Positions 27,216-39,200 of a DNA stretch of 64,000 nucleotides are shown piece by piece. The translations under genes and the position numbers were made by a program. Below the pieces are notes generated by a model. It saw nothing but the letters and a program-made list of their open reading frames with translations. It was not told where the DNA came from and did not search any database. Position 1 is the stretch's first letter; each line of letters begins with the position of its first letter. Origin of the DNA: Delphinapterus leucas. Its lineage: Eukaryota; Chordata; Mammalia; Artiodactyla; Monodontidae. The stretch lies in contig NW_022098020.1 in NCBI RefSeq assembly GCF_002288925.2, forward strand, positions 32,560,239-32,624,238, read 5' to 3'.

Positions 27216-30200
27216 CAGTTTTAAAAACTGTGTTTGATAACTAAAACCAAGACCTGGTTCTGTGTAAAGACCAATTAAATAAACAAACTCTGACTAGTCT
27301 CCTGGAAAAAATAAAGAGAAATTACAGATATACAGCATTGAATGTATAAATGTGGGTTTAATGACATATACAAAGCAGATTGCTAAAATTGTAAGAGACT
27401 ATGATAATAAATGTGAAAATCTGAATGACAGGATGATTTCCAGGGAAAATTTAATGAGCCAGATTGACTCAAAGAAAGGGAGGAAACCTGAATAAGTAAA
27501 TAACCAAGGAGGAGATTGGAAAAATTGTCCAGTGTGAAGGAGAACAGGGTTTGGGTTAGTTAGAGATGGTTTCATAGAGTAGTCCTATAAAACTCCAAGT
27601 AGCAGATAATTTCTATGATATTTAAACCATTTGAGAGGTAGGTTGACAAACCTTTTCTGTAAAAGACCAGAGAGTAAATATCTTAGGCATTATGTGCCAG
27701 ATGGTCTCTGTCACAACTCCTCAGCTCTGCCATTACAGCACAAAATCAACCGTAGACAATAGGTAAACAAATGGGCAATGAATATCCCACATTCATTTAC
27801 AAGAACAGGTGTTTGGCTTGATTTGGCTATTTGCCAAACCCTAGTCTAGAGCACTGAAAGAGGTAAAGGTTCACAGTTCATTTTATAAGGCTCTTACCAC
27901 CCTGATGTCAAAATCTTCCACCACATAAAAAAGAAGACCACAGACCAATCTCTTATGAAAATACATACATGCCAAAAAAATCCTAAGTAAAATATAAATA
28001 CATCAAACCCCAAAACTTGCATTAAAAGACGAACACAAGAGCAGGAGAGCTTATTGGAAGATGGAAGTTTAACGTACTGCTCTGTGTGATTAGGTGAAAG
28101 GGAAGAAACTGCATTTGATCATCTTAATAGATGGTCTTAAATGTTTTTAATAAAATGCTCTTAGTAAACCAGAAATAGAGGGATGTTTTCTTAATCCAAT
28201 AAATTGTATCTATCAAAAACTGATAACAGGGACTTCCCTGGTGGCACAGTGGTTAAGAATCCGCCTGCCAATGCAGGGACACGGGTTCGAGCCCTGGTCT
28301 GGGAAGATCCCATATGCCACAGAGCTACTGAGCCTGCGCTCTAAAGCCCGTGAGCCGCAACTACTGAAGCCCGTGCACCTAGAGCCCATGCTCCGCAACA
28401 AGAGAAGCCACTGCAATGAGAAGCCTGCATACCGCGACAAAGAGTAGCCCCTGCTCGCCACAACCAGAGAAAGCCCGCACACAACGAAGACCCAGCGCAG
28501 CCAAAAATAAATAAATTAAATAAATTTAAAAAAAAAAAAAAAGACTCCATGCTTCCACTGCAGGGGGCATGGGTTCGATCCCTGGTGGGGAAAGTTCTGC
28601 ATGCCTTGCGGTGCGGCCAGGAAAAAAAAACTGATAGCAAATATATTTAACAGCCAGACATAGAAGTGTTACCAATAAATCAAGGAACAACATAAGGATT
28701 CTCACCATGCATGCTTTTGGTCACCATTATTCAAAAGTTCTAGTTAAGTATTTAATCTTAATAAATACATAGAATATATATGAAGCAAAATGTACAATCT
28801 TACTGAAAGACCAAAGAGAAGATGTAAATAAATGGAGAGATATACCATGTTACTTGATGAAAATCTCAGTATTTTTTAAGTGTCATTTCTCCCCCAGATT
28901 AATTTATGAGTTTAAGTCAATTACAATTAAAATCTCAATGAAGCTTTTACAGAGTTGAGAAGACTATTGATATACTTAAGAATTCAAAGGAATACTGTGT
29001 TGCTATTAAAAGAATGAAGTAAATCTATGTATTTGACATGGAAAGATGCCCCAGGTCATTTTGTTCCATTGAAAACAATGCAGCTTTTAGTAGAATAGTT
29101 TGTATAGTTTAATCCCACTTTATTGAATACACATAATCATATGGAGCCCAAAGTCTGGGGGGTTAAACACCAAAATGCTAACCTTATATTATTTCTATAG
29201 TGAGTAGGGGAGGGGAACAGGTGACATTCATTGTCTTTTTTCTGTTCTTCTGTAGTGTCATTTTTTTTACAAGCATGCATTACTTTTACAACCAATTAAG
29301 CCAAGAAAGTGACTGCCATCTTGAAAAAGGAGAAGGGTAATGGGACTTCCCTGGTGGTCCAGTGGTTAAGACTCGACCCTCCCAATGCAGGGTGCCCGGA
29401 TTTGACCCCTGGTCAGGGAACTAGATCCCACATGCCACAACTAAGAGTTTGCATGCCGCAACTAAAAGATCCCGCATGCCGCAACAAAGATCCCACGTGC
29501 CGCAACTAAGACCCGGCGCAGCCAAATAAATAAATAAACATTATTTTTTAAAAAAAGGAAAAGGGTACCACAATCTTACCTCACAAGACCAGTCTCACAC
29601 ACAGACCACACACAGTTTACCATATAATAAAAACCCATGCTCACAATTTTTGAAAATGTTTTGAAAATAAAAATTTTAGATTATAAATCTAGACACTGGA
29701 ATCAAGTTCAGTGTTCTGCTTGCCTCTTGTTTTTAAAAACCTTTCCTGAATAAACATTCTGAAAGTGTCAAAGTTTAGCCCCTCTGCAGTCATCCCTTCT
29801 TTTTTTTTAATTATTATTTTTTAAAATTTTATTTTATATTAGAGTATAACTGATTTACAATGTCATCCCTTCTTGAATGGCCCCGTTAAAGCTAATGAAA
29901 GTAGAAGTCTGTGCTGGGGAAAATGAGGTGTGAATCGCTTCAGAAATTACACTTCTCCGTCCTCTGGGTAGGAATCATTTTAGTTATTTAACATTTTTGC
30001 ACTGGACGGGGAGCAGAAAACTTGGAGGCATGCCCATCATTTTGACTACTCTTACTTGTGTATCCATTCTGAACACAAAGCTCTTAGCAACAAATTAAAA
30101 AGTGCTTGCACAACCTGACACCGCCAGGGTCTCATGGCTGGTGGCAGAGCCATGGCTGAGAGACGGGCCTTTTTGACTCCCGGTACTTGGTACGGAATTA

Positions 30201-33200
30201 GATCAGAGTCGCTTGGGTGGCCCAGGCATGTGTATTTTTTAAACATCCTCCAAGTGAGTCTAGTGTGGAACCAGGGCTGTGAACCACTGCCTTAGTAGGG
30301 GTAAGTGATCCCACAAGAACACAGAACCCAGTAGGGAACATGGGAAGTGTAGTTGAAAAGTTATGAAAGAGATGGCTTGATAGAAACAATGAAGTTTCCA
30401 CGAGCTCCAAAAAATAGGCACTATCCTTACCTACACACAAAATATAATTTTAGCTGCATTTGTCACCTTGTTATCTAACCTTGTTTTATTGGTTAAGCAA
30501 CGCAGTGCATTGGCAAGAACGGAAGTCGACCAAACACAGCCTGGGCTTTTGTCCTAGGAGCGTGTGCACTGCGAGCGCCACACGACTCACCCAGACTCCA
30601 GGGCTGCTTTGCAAAAATTAGAGTTTTGACGTGATGACCTCAGAGGTCCTAGACAGCTCTGAAATTCTCCCATAATTCTATTTCGAGTTGGCAGTAGTTT
30701 CAAATACTCCACTGGAGCAGCAGTAAAGACTTGCAGATTATTATTACAGTGGCCAAAGTCCATTGCACTTTTCAGATTCCCTGCTGGAGACAACAAAATC
30801 CTCACTATTAGGCTGCCTGCTTTCTCTTAGTGCCTCCCTGATAGCAACGTTTCTCCCTTTGTTTTAAAAAGGCTTAGGAAACAAAGTACGTCAAAGGATG
30901 TCATTAAGTGTTAGCCTTTGGGAAAAAAAAATTCTACTGCAGTGGTAATGAAACACCAGCATGAAAGCCAGGAGGCAAGAAGATGACCTCGCCTCCAGGT
31001 TCCAGCCATTCAGGGGCTGTACGTTCAGAGCGTACTCAGTCTGTTGATGAGTGTGTTGATGGAAAAACCAGTTTTAAAAGGTAGAGCTTGTCGCAGCACC
31101 CTAAAAATTGAGAAATCATGACTCTTTCGGTATAGAGGAAGTAGGATATGTATCCCAAAGCACAGGCTCCACTGCAAAGGGCCTCCCTCTGGCTTCCAGT
31201 AGGGCCTGGGCAGAGATCCACCAACTGGACTAGCTTAATCTGGAAAACAGTGCGGGTCCCCCCTCCCCGACCCGTGCTATCCCAAAAATAGAGTGTTCCT
31301 ATGACATTTTTCACAAGCCAAAATGGCGTTAAGTCAAAGAAGCAATTACCTTAGGACACATCTTGCTAACGGATGTGTAAAGTAATTTGAAATAAAGCAC
31401 AAATGCTCACGTACAGAGTTCAGAGCTGTAGCAGCGTGATGCTGAGATGCTGTGTTGTTCCTGGGGAAGGAGCTTGGCGGTGCCACTTGCGGGGTACCCG
31501 CTGCCTCTGTAATGGCTCCCTGCAAAACAAACACTGAATGCTCTTTTCGCTTTCCACCTTTTTCATAAATGCAAAAATTCTTTTTGGATTTATTTTGGTT
31601 AGCGGAAACAAGTACCAATGCAAGTCTTTCATAAAAGCAAAGTGGAATAAAGCGAACGTTCAAAAAGCAGGGGAGGACTTCCCTGGTGGCGCAGTGGTTG
31701 AGAATCCACCTGCTGATGCAGGGGACGCGGGTTCGTGCCCCGGTCTGGAGGATCCCACATGACGCGGAGCGGCTGGGCCCCTGAGCCATGGCCGCTGAGC
31801 CTGCGTGTCCGGAGCCTGTGCTCCGCAACGGGAGAGGCCACAACAGTGAGGAGCCCCCCGTACCGAAAAAAAAAAAAAAAAAACGGGAAACTTGTAGTTA
31901 GGAGGTGACTTGGGTCTGGTTCCCTAGAAGCAGAGCCTGACATGAGGATTCTTGTCTTTAAGTCATGAATCAAGAGAGTGCCCTGAGAAACCTGTGAAGA
32001 AGTGAGGAAAGCAGGGTAGAATGAGGACAGCAAGCAAAGATGTGGTTTTAGCTGCAGGCTGATCTGGAGCTTGAGTGACAATTGCCAGGCTGTGTCATGT
32101 GAATCAAGGATGTCAGGCTTTTCACTCCTGGGTTGGCAGTGATTGGCTGTGGGTTGACACTCCCTGCTGGGATGGGAGTCAGGGGCAGGGAAACCTCTCA
32201 GGCTTTTCTGCCCCAAGGCAGCTCCCTCCAGCCAAGGCACTTCCCCAGAGAGGGATGCATCCGTGAGCCATTGGCAGCCAACTTTCATGTAGCCAGGAGA
32301 TGGGTGGGCCCCCCAGAAAACCCCCCCTCCAAAGAGTTCACTACAGGGGCTGAGGAGGGGCAGTGAGTGGCCCAGTAGCGTTTGTGACCAGATTGTTTTG
32401 TGACTGTGTTTCAGACTGCATGTCAGGTCCATGTCCTTTTGGAGAGGTTCATCTTCAGCCCTCAATGTCAGTGTTGCCCACCCTCAACAGAACCTTCATC
32501 TGGGATGTCAAAGCTAACAAGAACATCGGCCTAGAACTGCAGTTCTCCCTCCCTCGCCTGAGGCAGATCGGGCGGGGGGAGAGCTGCCCTGACGGAGTCA
32601 CTCACAGCATCAGCAGCCGCGTTGACACCAAGATGGTCGGGATCGGAACCTTCTGCAGCAACGGCACTGTGTCCCGGATCAAAATGCAAGAGGGAGTGAA
32701 AATGGCCTTGGCCCTCCCGTGGTTCCACAACAGAAAAGTCTCCGGCTTCAGCATCACAAACCAGTTGTCTATAAAACGTGAGCTCGCCATGCCCTCCCCT
32801 CTGTTTGCTGAGGTTGAAACCTACAAAATCACGCTTGCTCTCCATCAGAAATGGTCAGATGTTGGCAATTGTGTGATTCCATCTGCATACCTTAAAGGAA
32901 GTCCCACTCTTCTGTAAGCATGTGGGCCAGTCCTGGTGTGAACCCACCCTCCTCTGTTAAACAAACCAGGTGGTGACTCTTTCTTTTGTCCTTTGTATGT
33001 GAGGCTTGTTTTCAAGAAATGAAATGGGACTGGCTCTACAGACCTTAATGACTCTGTTTCTCATGTCTTTTTCCCGTCTTCTGTCTCTTTCACAGTTTCT
33101 AGAATTGTATCGGTATGCCAGATACAATTGTATCTGTATGCCAGAGCTGGCCCACAGCAGCTCATGAGTGCCAATTGTTAAGTGTCCTGGAATTTTGTGA

Positions 33201-36200
33201 GCTGGTATTAAACAGAGCCATTACTAAAAATAAAATTATATAAACTTACAATTAAATAAATTAGTTTAGGAACAAAGGTAATAAGTACTCAAAACTCATT
33301 ACTTCCTAGTTAATACACTGCATTTTACTATTTATGCTTTGAAGTTAGGTATGCCCATTGGATCTGTATGGTGAAAATCCTATGTGATGGTGAGAGGGCT
33401 GTCCATCTCCTTCCAACTCCACGTTCATCCATCTCCTGTTGGTAGCCTGAAATCAGCTATAGTGGGAGTCTTTACACCAAGGAAGTGGGCAGACACTACA
33501 AATTAAGGCTTTATTTTTTTTCCCCTGCTGGGTTGATTATTAAACATATACTCACACACCACTGATGTATCCTCATTCTCACTGTCTACCTTGAATTGAG
33601 TATAAACATGCCATATCCAGACCCAGTGCTCAGGACCTAAGACCCACTTTCACCTCTTCTCTAACCCCTGTCCCCCCACCCATGGATGACCAGGGCAGGG
33701 TCTAATCACCTCCTATTCTCTCGTTTGGGTTCCACCCCCAACAGGCCTGTGCATCATCGAATCTGTGTTTGAAGGTGAAGGCTCCTCCACCCTGATGTCT
33801 GCCAACTACCCGGACGGCTTCCCCGAGGACGAGCTCATGACATGGCAGTTCATCATCCCCGCGCACCTGCGGGCGAGCGTCTCCTTCCTCCACTTCAGTG
33901 TCTCCAACTGCGTGAAGAAGGAGGAGCGGGTCGAGTACTGCATCCCAGGCTCCACCACCAACCCCGAGGTGTTCAAGCTGAAGGACAAGCAGCCTGGGAA
34001 CATAGCCGGGAACTTCAACCTCTCTCTGCAGGGCTGTGACCAAGATGCCCAAAATCCAGGCATCCTCCGGCTGCAGTTTCAAGTATTGGTCCAACATCCA
34101 CAAAATGAAAGCAGTAAGTAAGCCCCACTTTCCTTCCCCTCCCCCTCCTCCAGTGCCTTCTTTCCTTCCTGGGTAGTCTGCTTGGGCTGAGGTTCCCTTC
34201 CTACTTCTTGTCTGTGGCTCTGGCACACTTGGACTCTGGACCCTGTAAGACTTTCAGGAAGTGCGTTGCTAGGCAGTGAGACCAGGTCACTGGTGAATGC
34301 CGGGCATACTGTTCCACTTCAGCACAGTAAGAAGCTAAGATGATCTTGCATTCAGGGTGATAAGTTGTTTTTAATGAAGACATTGGAAGGTTACCTTCTG
34401 GAGCTCATGTCTTGCCTGACCCTACAGTGTGGATCAGGATGTCGCCAGCACCGTGAGCAGTGATGATAACACTTTTATTGTCTGAGTGCCAAGCCCTGCC
34501 CTAAGCACACCACTCACATGGTCTCAGCTAATCCTTATTACAGCCTTGCAGGGGAGACAGGAATTACCTTCATTTATTGATGAGAAACCAGAAGTTTCAG
34601 AAAGGTTATGGAACTAGCCCGGTATCACACAGCTTGCCAGGAGCAGAGCAATCTCAGAACCCAGAGCCTGTGCTTCTGGACCACGCAGAACCCCAGGTTC
34701 TGTGAAAATGAGGGGTATCATTCCACACACATTTACTGAGATGCCGTGACTACAGCGAGGCTATATGCCCAGGGCACAACACTGAAGGAGGCACCCGCTC
34801 TGAGGAGCTCCCTCTCACAGAGGCTCTCACCCTCAGGGTTGTGTCAGTTCAAGGTCAGTCCCCGAGAGTGAGCACCTCCTTAAAACTTACTCTCTGGGTG
34901 CCCTTGCCTCACAGAGAGGAGTGGCAGGGATCCTGAGAAAAAGGTACAGGATGAGTTCAGAGTGGCTATTCCTGGGGCTCATCTATGAGCTGGAGTCTGT
35001 GAGTTGTGACAGGTGGTCTTGAACCAGGACATCTGTGATGTGTGCTGACGATGGGTTCTGCCCACAGGGTTGATTCTCATCCTTGTTTTTAATATTATTT
35101 ACTTCCGGGAAATAGAACCAGGCAGAGAAATTGAGAATGTGAAATGGCATGGCTGATAAATACCTGAAAAGTGACCATGAGGGATCCACTCCCAGGGTTG
35201 CCCATCTGACACCATCTTGGGAGTGCCCACTCGGTACCCACCTGGAGCCCGGCTCCTCAGGAAGCCTCAGTTCCTTCATATCTTGACCCAAGATTCCTTC
35301 TAATTCACAATAACCGTGTACAAGGCATAACTTTATATATACATGTGTGTATGCGCATGTGTGTCCACTGACACATTTTGATGACTCTATGTCACAATTT
35401 TATCAGAATGTTGAAAACAGCCATGAAGGGATTCAGAAATGGAGTGGCTTTGAGTTTTAGAAGACGCAGGGATTTGTTTATCATCTCAGTCACGGTGAAG
35501 TGCTACTGATTAATTCTGTTTCCTGTAACATCAGCTGGGTTGATTTCTAAATATAATCAAATTGTTAAGCATGCTATTACCAGCATCAAGAAGGATATGG
35601 CTTCAGTTTTGAGGTAAATAGTGGTTAACTGCACTTTAGATGTGTTTAGCACTGTCAAGGCTTTACATCAAGCATGGTTTGCATTTTTCTAGGCAAGTGA
35701 GTTAACTTGGCCAGCAGAAGTATCTTTACTTGGGCGATGCTGGAGTCCCTGAGAGCTCTGATTTCTGGACATCTCCATCTTGATCCTCTGAATCCCAACG
35801 TGGACCCTAAGTTTCAAGAGATTGCCCAAGGCTGCCAACCCTGTGCACTCACACGTTTGTCTGGTTCTGTAAATATGTGTGGACAGCTTGTTTTGCAGGC
35901 AGCATGGCCCAGTGGTTAAAGGCACTTACTCTGGAATTGGCCTGCATGGATTCGAAATCCTGATTCCCCTACTTACTGTGTGAGCCTGGGCAAGTCACTT
36001 AACTCCTGTGTGACTCAGTTTATCTTCAAGTAGAGATAATAGGACTGTCCTCGTAGGGGTGTTGTGAGGAGCAATGAGGTGGCAGTGCCTGGCAGACAGT
36101 AAGCACTCTTTAAATGTTATCCTGCAAGGCTCTAGGTCAAGGAAGGGATACAAAGTTGAAAAAGACACAGCACTGGTCCTTAGACGTTAGCCTGTAATCC

Positions 36201-39200
36201 AGAAGACAGATGAGACTTATAGGATGCAGGAGGTCACTTCCCAGAAGGAGTTTCTTCTTTTTATTTTCTTTTCATATCTTGTTGATTTTATTTTAATAAT
36301 TGCAATCTGGGTACCCTGCTGGTGTAACATTTGGTGTCTGCGTGGGTGGCCATTTCTCCACGGGCTCCTCTGGGGATGCAGCGGATAGTGGTAGGTGCCC
36401 AGGACTCTATACGCTGTGCATCACTGGGATGGACGGAGTTCTCCAGGGTGGGGTCTCGGTTCTGCGTCGGCCGATTCTGTCATTTTCATTCACTGTCTTC
36501 ATCAGCTGGTGGTAACAAATGCTGTTGGTCTGGTTTCTCTCTTGTACTTTCTTGCACAGATGATGGATGTTTCAGAGGAAATTTTGGCGGGCATCTCTAC
36601 CCACTTGGCTCTCTTCCACACCTTGGCACTGTCTCTGCACTTGTATTGGCAGGGGTCGTCCCCTCCGTCCTTTCCTCAGTGCTTGTGGTCGGCTATTCCC
36701 TGCTTGTGCTTGGTTGTTCTGTGCTTGTAGTTGGTTGTTCCCCAACTGTGGTTGGTTGTTCTGTGCTAGGGGTGGTGGTTCCACGCTTGTGTTTGTTTTG
36801 TACTTATGGTTGGTTGGTCCATAGCTGTGTTAAACTCCTATGGTTTGCCAGCAACTTCAGCCACGCCGAAGCCTCCCAGTGGTCTGCGCCAGGGTTCCTG
36901 ATCTCCCTACATATACCTTCTCCTAGGCAGTGAGGAGCCACACTCTTCAGCTTTGTTTGGTCATCAGGTCACTGCTCCAGCCAATGGTAGCCCTGGGATG
37001 GCTTAGTCATCACAAAACACCCCTCCTAACACCCTGGGGTGTGGTGAGAGGAGGGAGGGGGATGCACAAGGAAATTTCTGTGGGTGATGAATATATTCAC
37101 TATCTTGATTATGTTGATGTGTATACAGGTGTGTATATAGGTTCAAAACTAGGCAAATATACACCTTAGATATGTACAGATTACTGTAATTCAATTATTG
37201 CTCAGTAGAGCTGCTTAAAAATTATGTTCTCTGTAAGAAAACAAACAATGTCGGAAAGAAAAGAACAATTTTTGGTGAGGGAGAGTAGTTTATTACTGAC
37301 ATTGTTTAGAAATCCTGGAGCATAGTGACAATAAAAACAAGCCTGGATTTACTCAGATTTATTATTGTTTTAAAATTCTCTGTTCCCCTTTATTCCCTCA
37401 CAGGGAATGAAATATCCCCACTGCCCTGACCTGGATAGGCCACTGCATGACTCCAAGTCACTTAGCAAGAAGGTGTCCTAATCTATGTGGGATTTGTGGC
37501 CTCCAGACACTGTTATGGAGGCTGGGGTTGGTGATTTTTCTGTACGGCGAGTTTTTGTCCCTTCGGAGGGTCTTTAGTTGTTTACATCATAAGGTAGGTT
37601 ACAACCACTAAGAGGTAGATGGCTGGAAGCAAATCATTTGTGTGCCTTTTTGGTGGGTGCCCTGCCACCCTATACACATCATGCCTCTCCTCTGGGCCCC
37701 CTCTCCCCAGCCCCAGCAGTAGTGCTGAGCCCTTTTTCCTCCTTGCACAGGAGATAAAGTGTTAAGGGGAAATTTGTCTCAGGTGCTCACTGCTCACCCA
37801 GTCCTTATTCCCTATGTCTGGCTGACTTTGGACATTGAAGGACCCAGTCTGGTCCTCCACCTCGAAGGACCCCACCTCCATTCCTTGTCACACACCTGCC
37901 TCTTCCTTTCTTTCCTCCCCATCAGCAGAGAACTTGCAGAGACACACACTCATCCCCTGGATGAAGGAGCCTTTCACAAACTGTCACTTTTGTTTTAACC
38001 CTCCCTGTTAAAGATTCCGTCTCTGTGGTTGGCTAGCTGGGCCATTGGAGACCAGCAGATAGTTCTGGAGTCCCTGGCTTTGCTCTGCAGTCACTGTCTG
38101 TACCAGTCATTACTTGGAGTGGTGGATTTTTCTTGGGTCTCTTGGTCCTGCTCTGGCTGATTTTGATTCATTTTCTTATTCAGACTGTGGCAAGAGACTA
38201 ATATTGTTGGAGTCTTACTCTCAGGTTTTCTCAAACCCCCTTGAAAGGGTCTTTTTACCTTCATGGCTTTCTTTTGCACCTGGAAAGGCAACAGGGTGAG
38301 CCCAGAGTGGCTTTGGTTTGGGGGAGGAGGATGGTGACTGAGTGGGAACGGGGGCTTCATGAGAAGGGGTGTGCATTGAGAAGGGGATTTGTACCCAGCA
38401 AGGACAAGTTCAGAGGCTTAGCGGGGGAGTCTTTAGGAAAAAGCGGAGCATGAAGAAGGCATTCTGACATTGCCACTGTCTCTGAACTTGGGTTGGCAGG
38501 GGCTCTTCTTTCATTCCTTTCTTTGGTGCTGGGAGTGAGTCGTTGTACATGTGTGTGCAGGTCCCCTTGGTCATAGCAGAGCCTCCCATTGCCTACCCAG
38601 GGAGACTGCCCTTCTTCTATGTCAATGACCCCTGGACAGTGAGGCTCCACACCCTTCAGTTTTGCTAGGTCAGCAAACACTATCCCCAGCCAGTGGTGTC
38701 TAAGGGTAGGCTTAGACTAGAGAAGGTGCCATTCTTGACACTTCCAGGGTGGGGCATGCTGGGAGGCCTCAAGATGGTGGCTGGAGAAAGGGAGTGTTTC
38801 CTCAACACCCTCTAGAGACGTGTCCCAAACCGACCTGCCACCCCTCCTCGTCTCCCCACGTTCAGTCCCTGTGGTGCACGTGGCAGGGAAAAGGGGATTC
38901 CTCCAAACAATTTCCCACGGCCACCCCCATTCAGTGGTTCATTCTGTTGTCTCCCTCCCCATCACTACCATGTCTCGTTTATCCATCTGAATGTCTGTGT
39001 CCCACTAAACTCCCAATCAGGCATCTTGTCTTATTCCTCTATTTTCCTGCACTCAGCACAGTTTCCAGCGCATTCCAGGCCCTCCATAAACACTGTCGCA
39101 CTAATCTCAGGAGGCAGCCTCTTGTCCAAAGTGGCTTGAGAGCCAGATGTACTGCGCAAAGGCACAGCCCCTCAGAAGGGGCAAGGTAGATGGGACACAG

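Larger units (their letters stand above)
25989..32414 (+). other. Intron 2 of CDCP1
   Basis: GTAAGT...TTTCAG, 6.4 kb. Holds antisense MIR (26105-26290), sense MIR (26440-26700), CHR SINEs at about 27.0, 28.2-28.6, 29.3 and 31.7 kb, a MER5-type element (27.64-27.85 kb), a tiny L1 insertion (29.8 kb) and a second MER5-like piece (30.2 kb). At 28.6-29.3 kb and 30.3-31.6 kb I see nothing identifiable. Confidence 0.9.

Noticed and set aside
31629..32465. 278-codon minus-strand open frame
   Set aside because: It runs through an A-tailed CHR SINE (31674-31883) and unrelated intron sequence into the antisense of exon 3. Translated SINE motifs explain much of it.
36331..36933. 200-codon open frame in intron 4 with a repeated VLVVGCS-like motif
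   Set aside because: It is produced by the 21-bp minisatellite, whose period is a multiple of three. The array also stays open on the opposite strand, and there is no family match or coding context.
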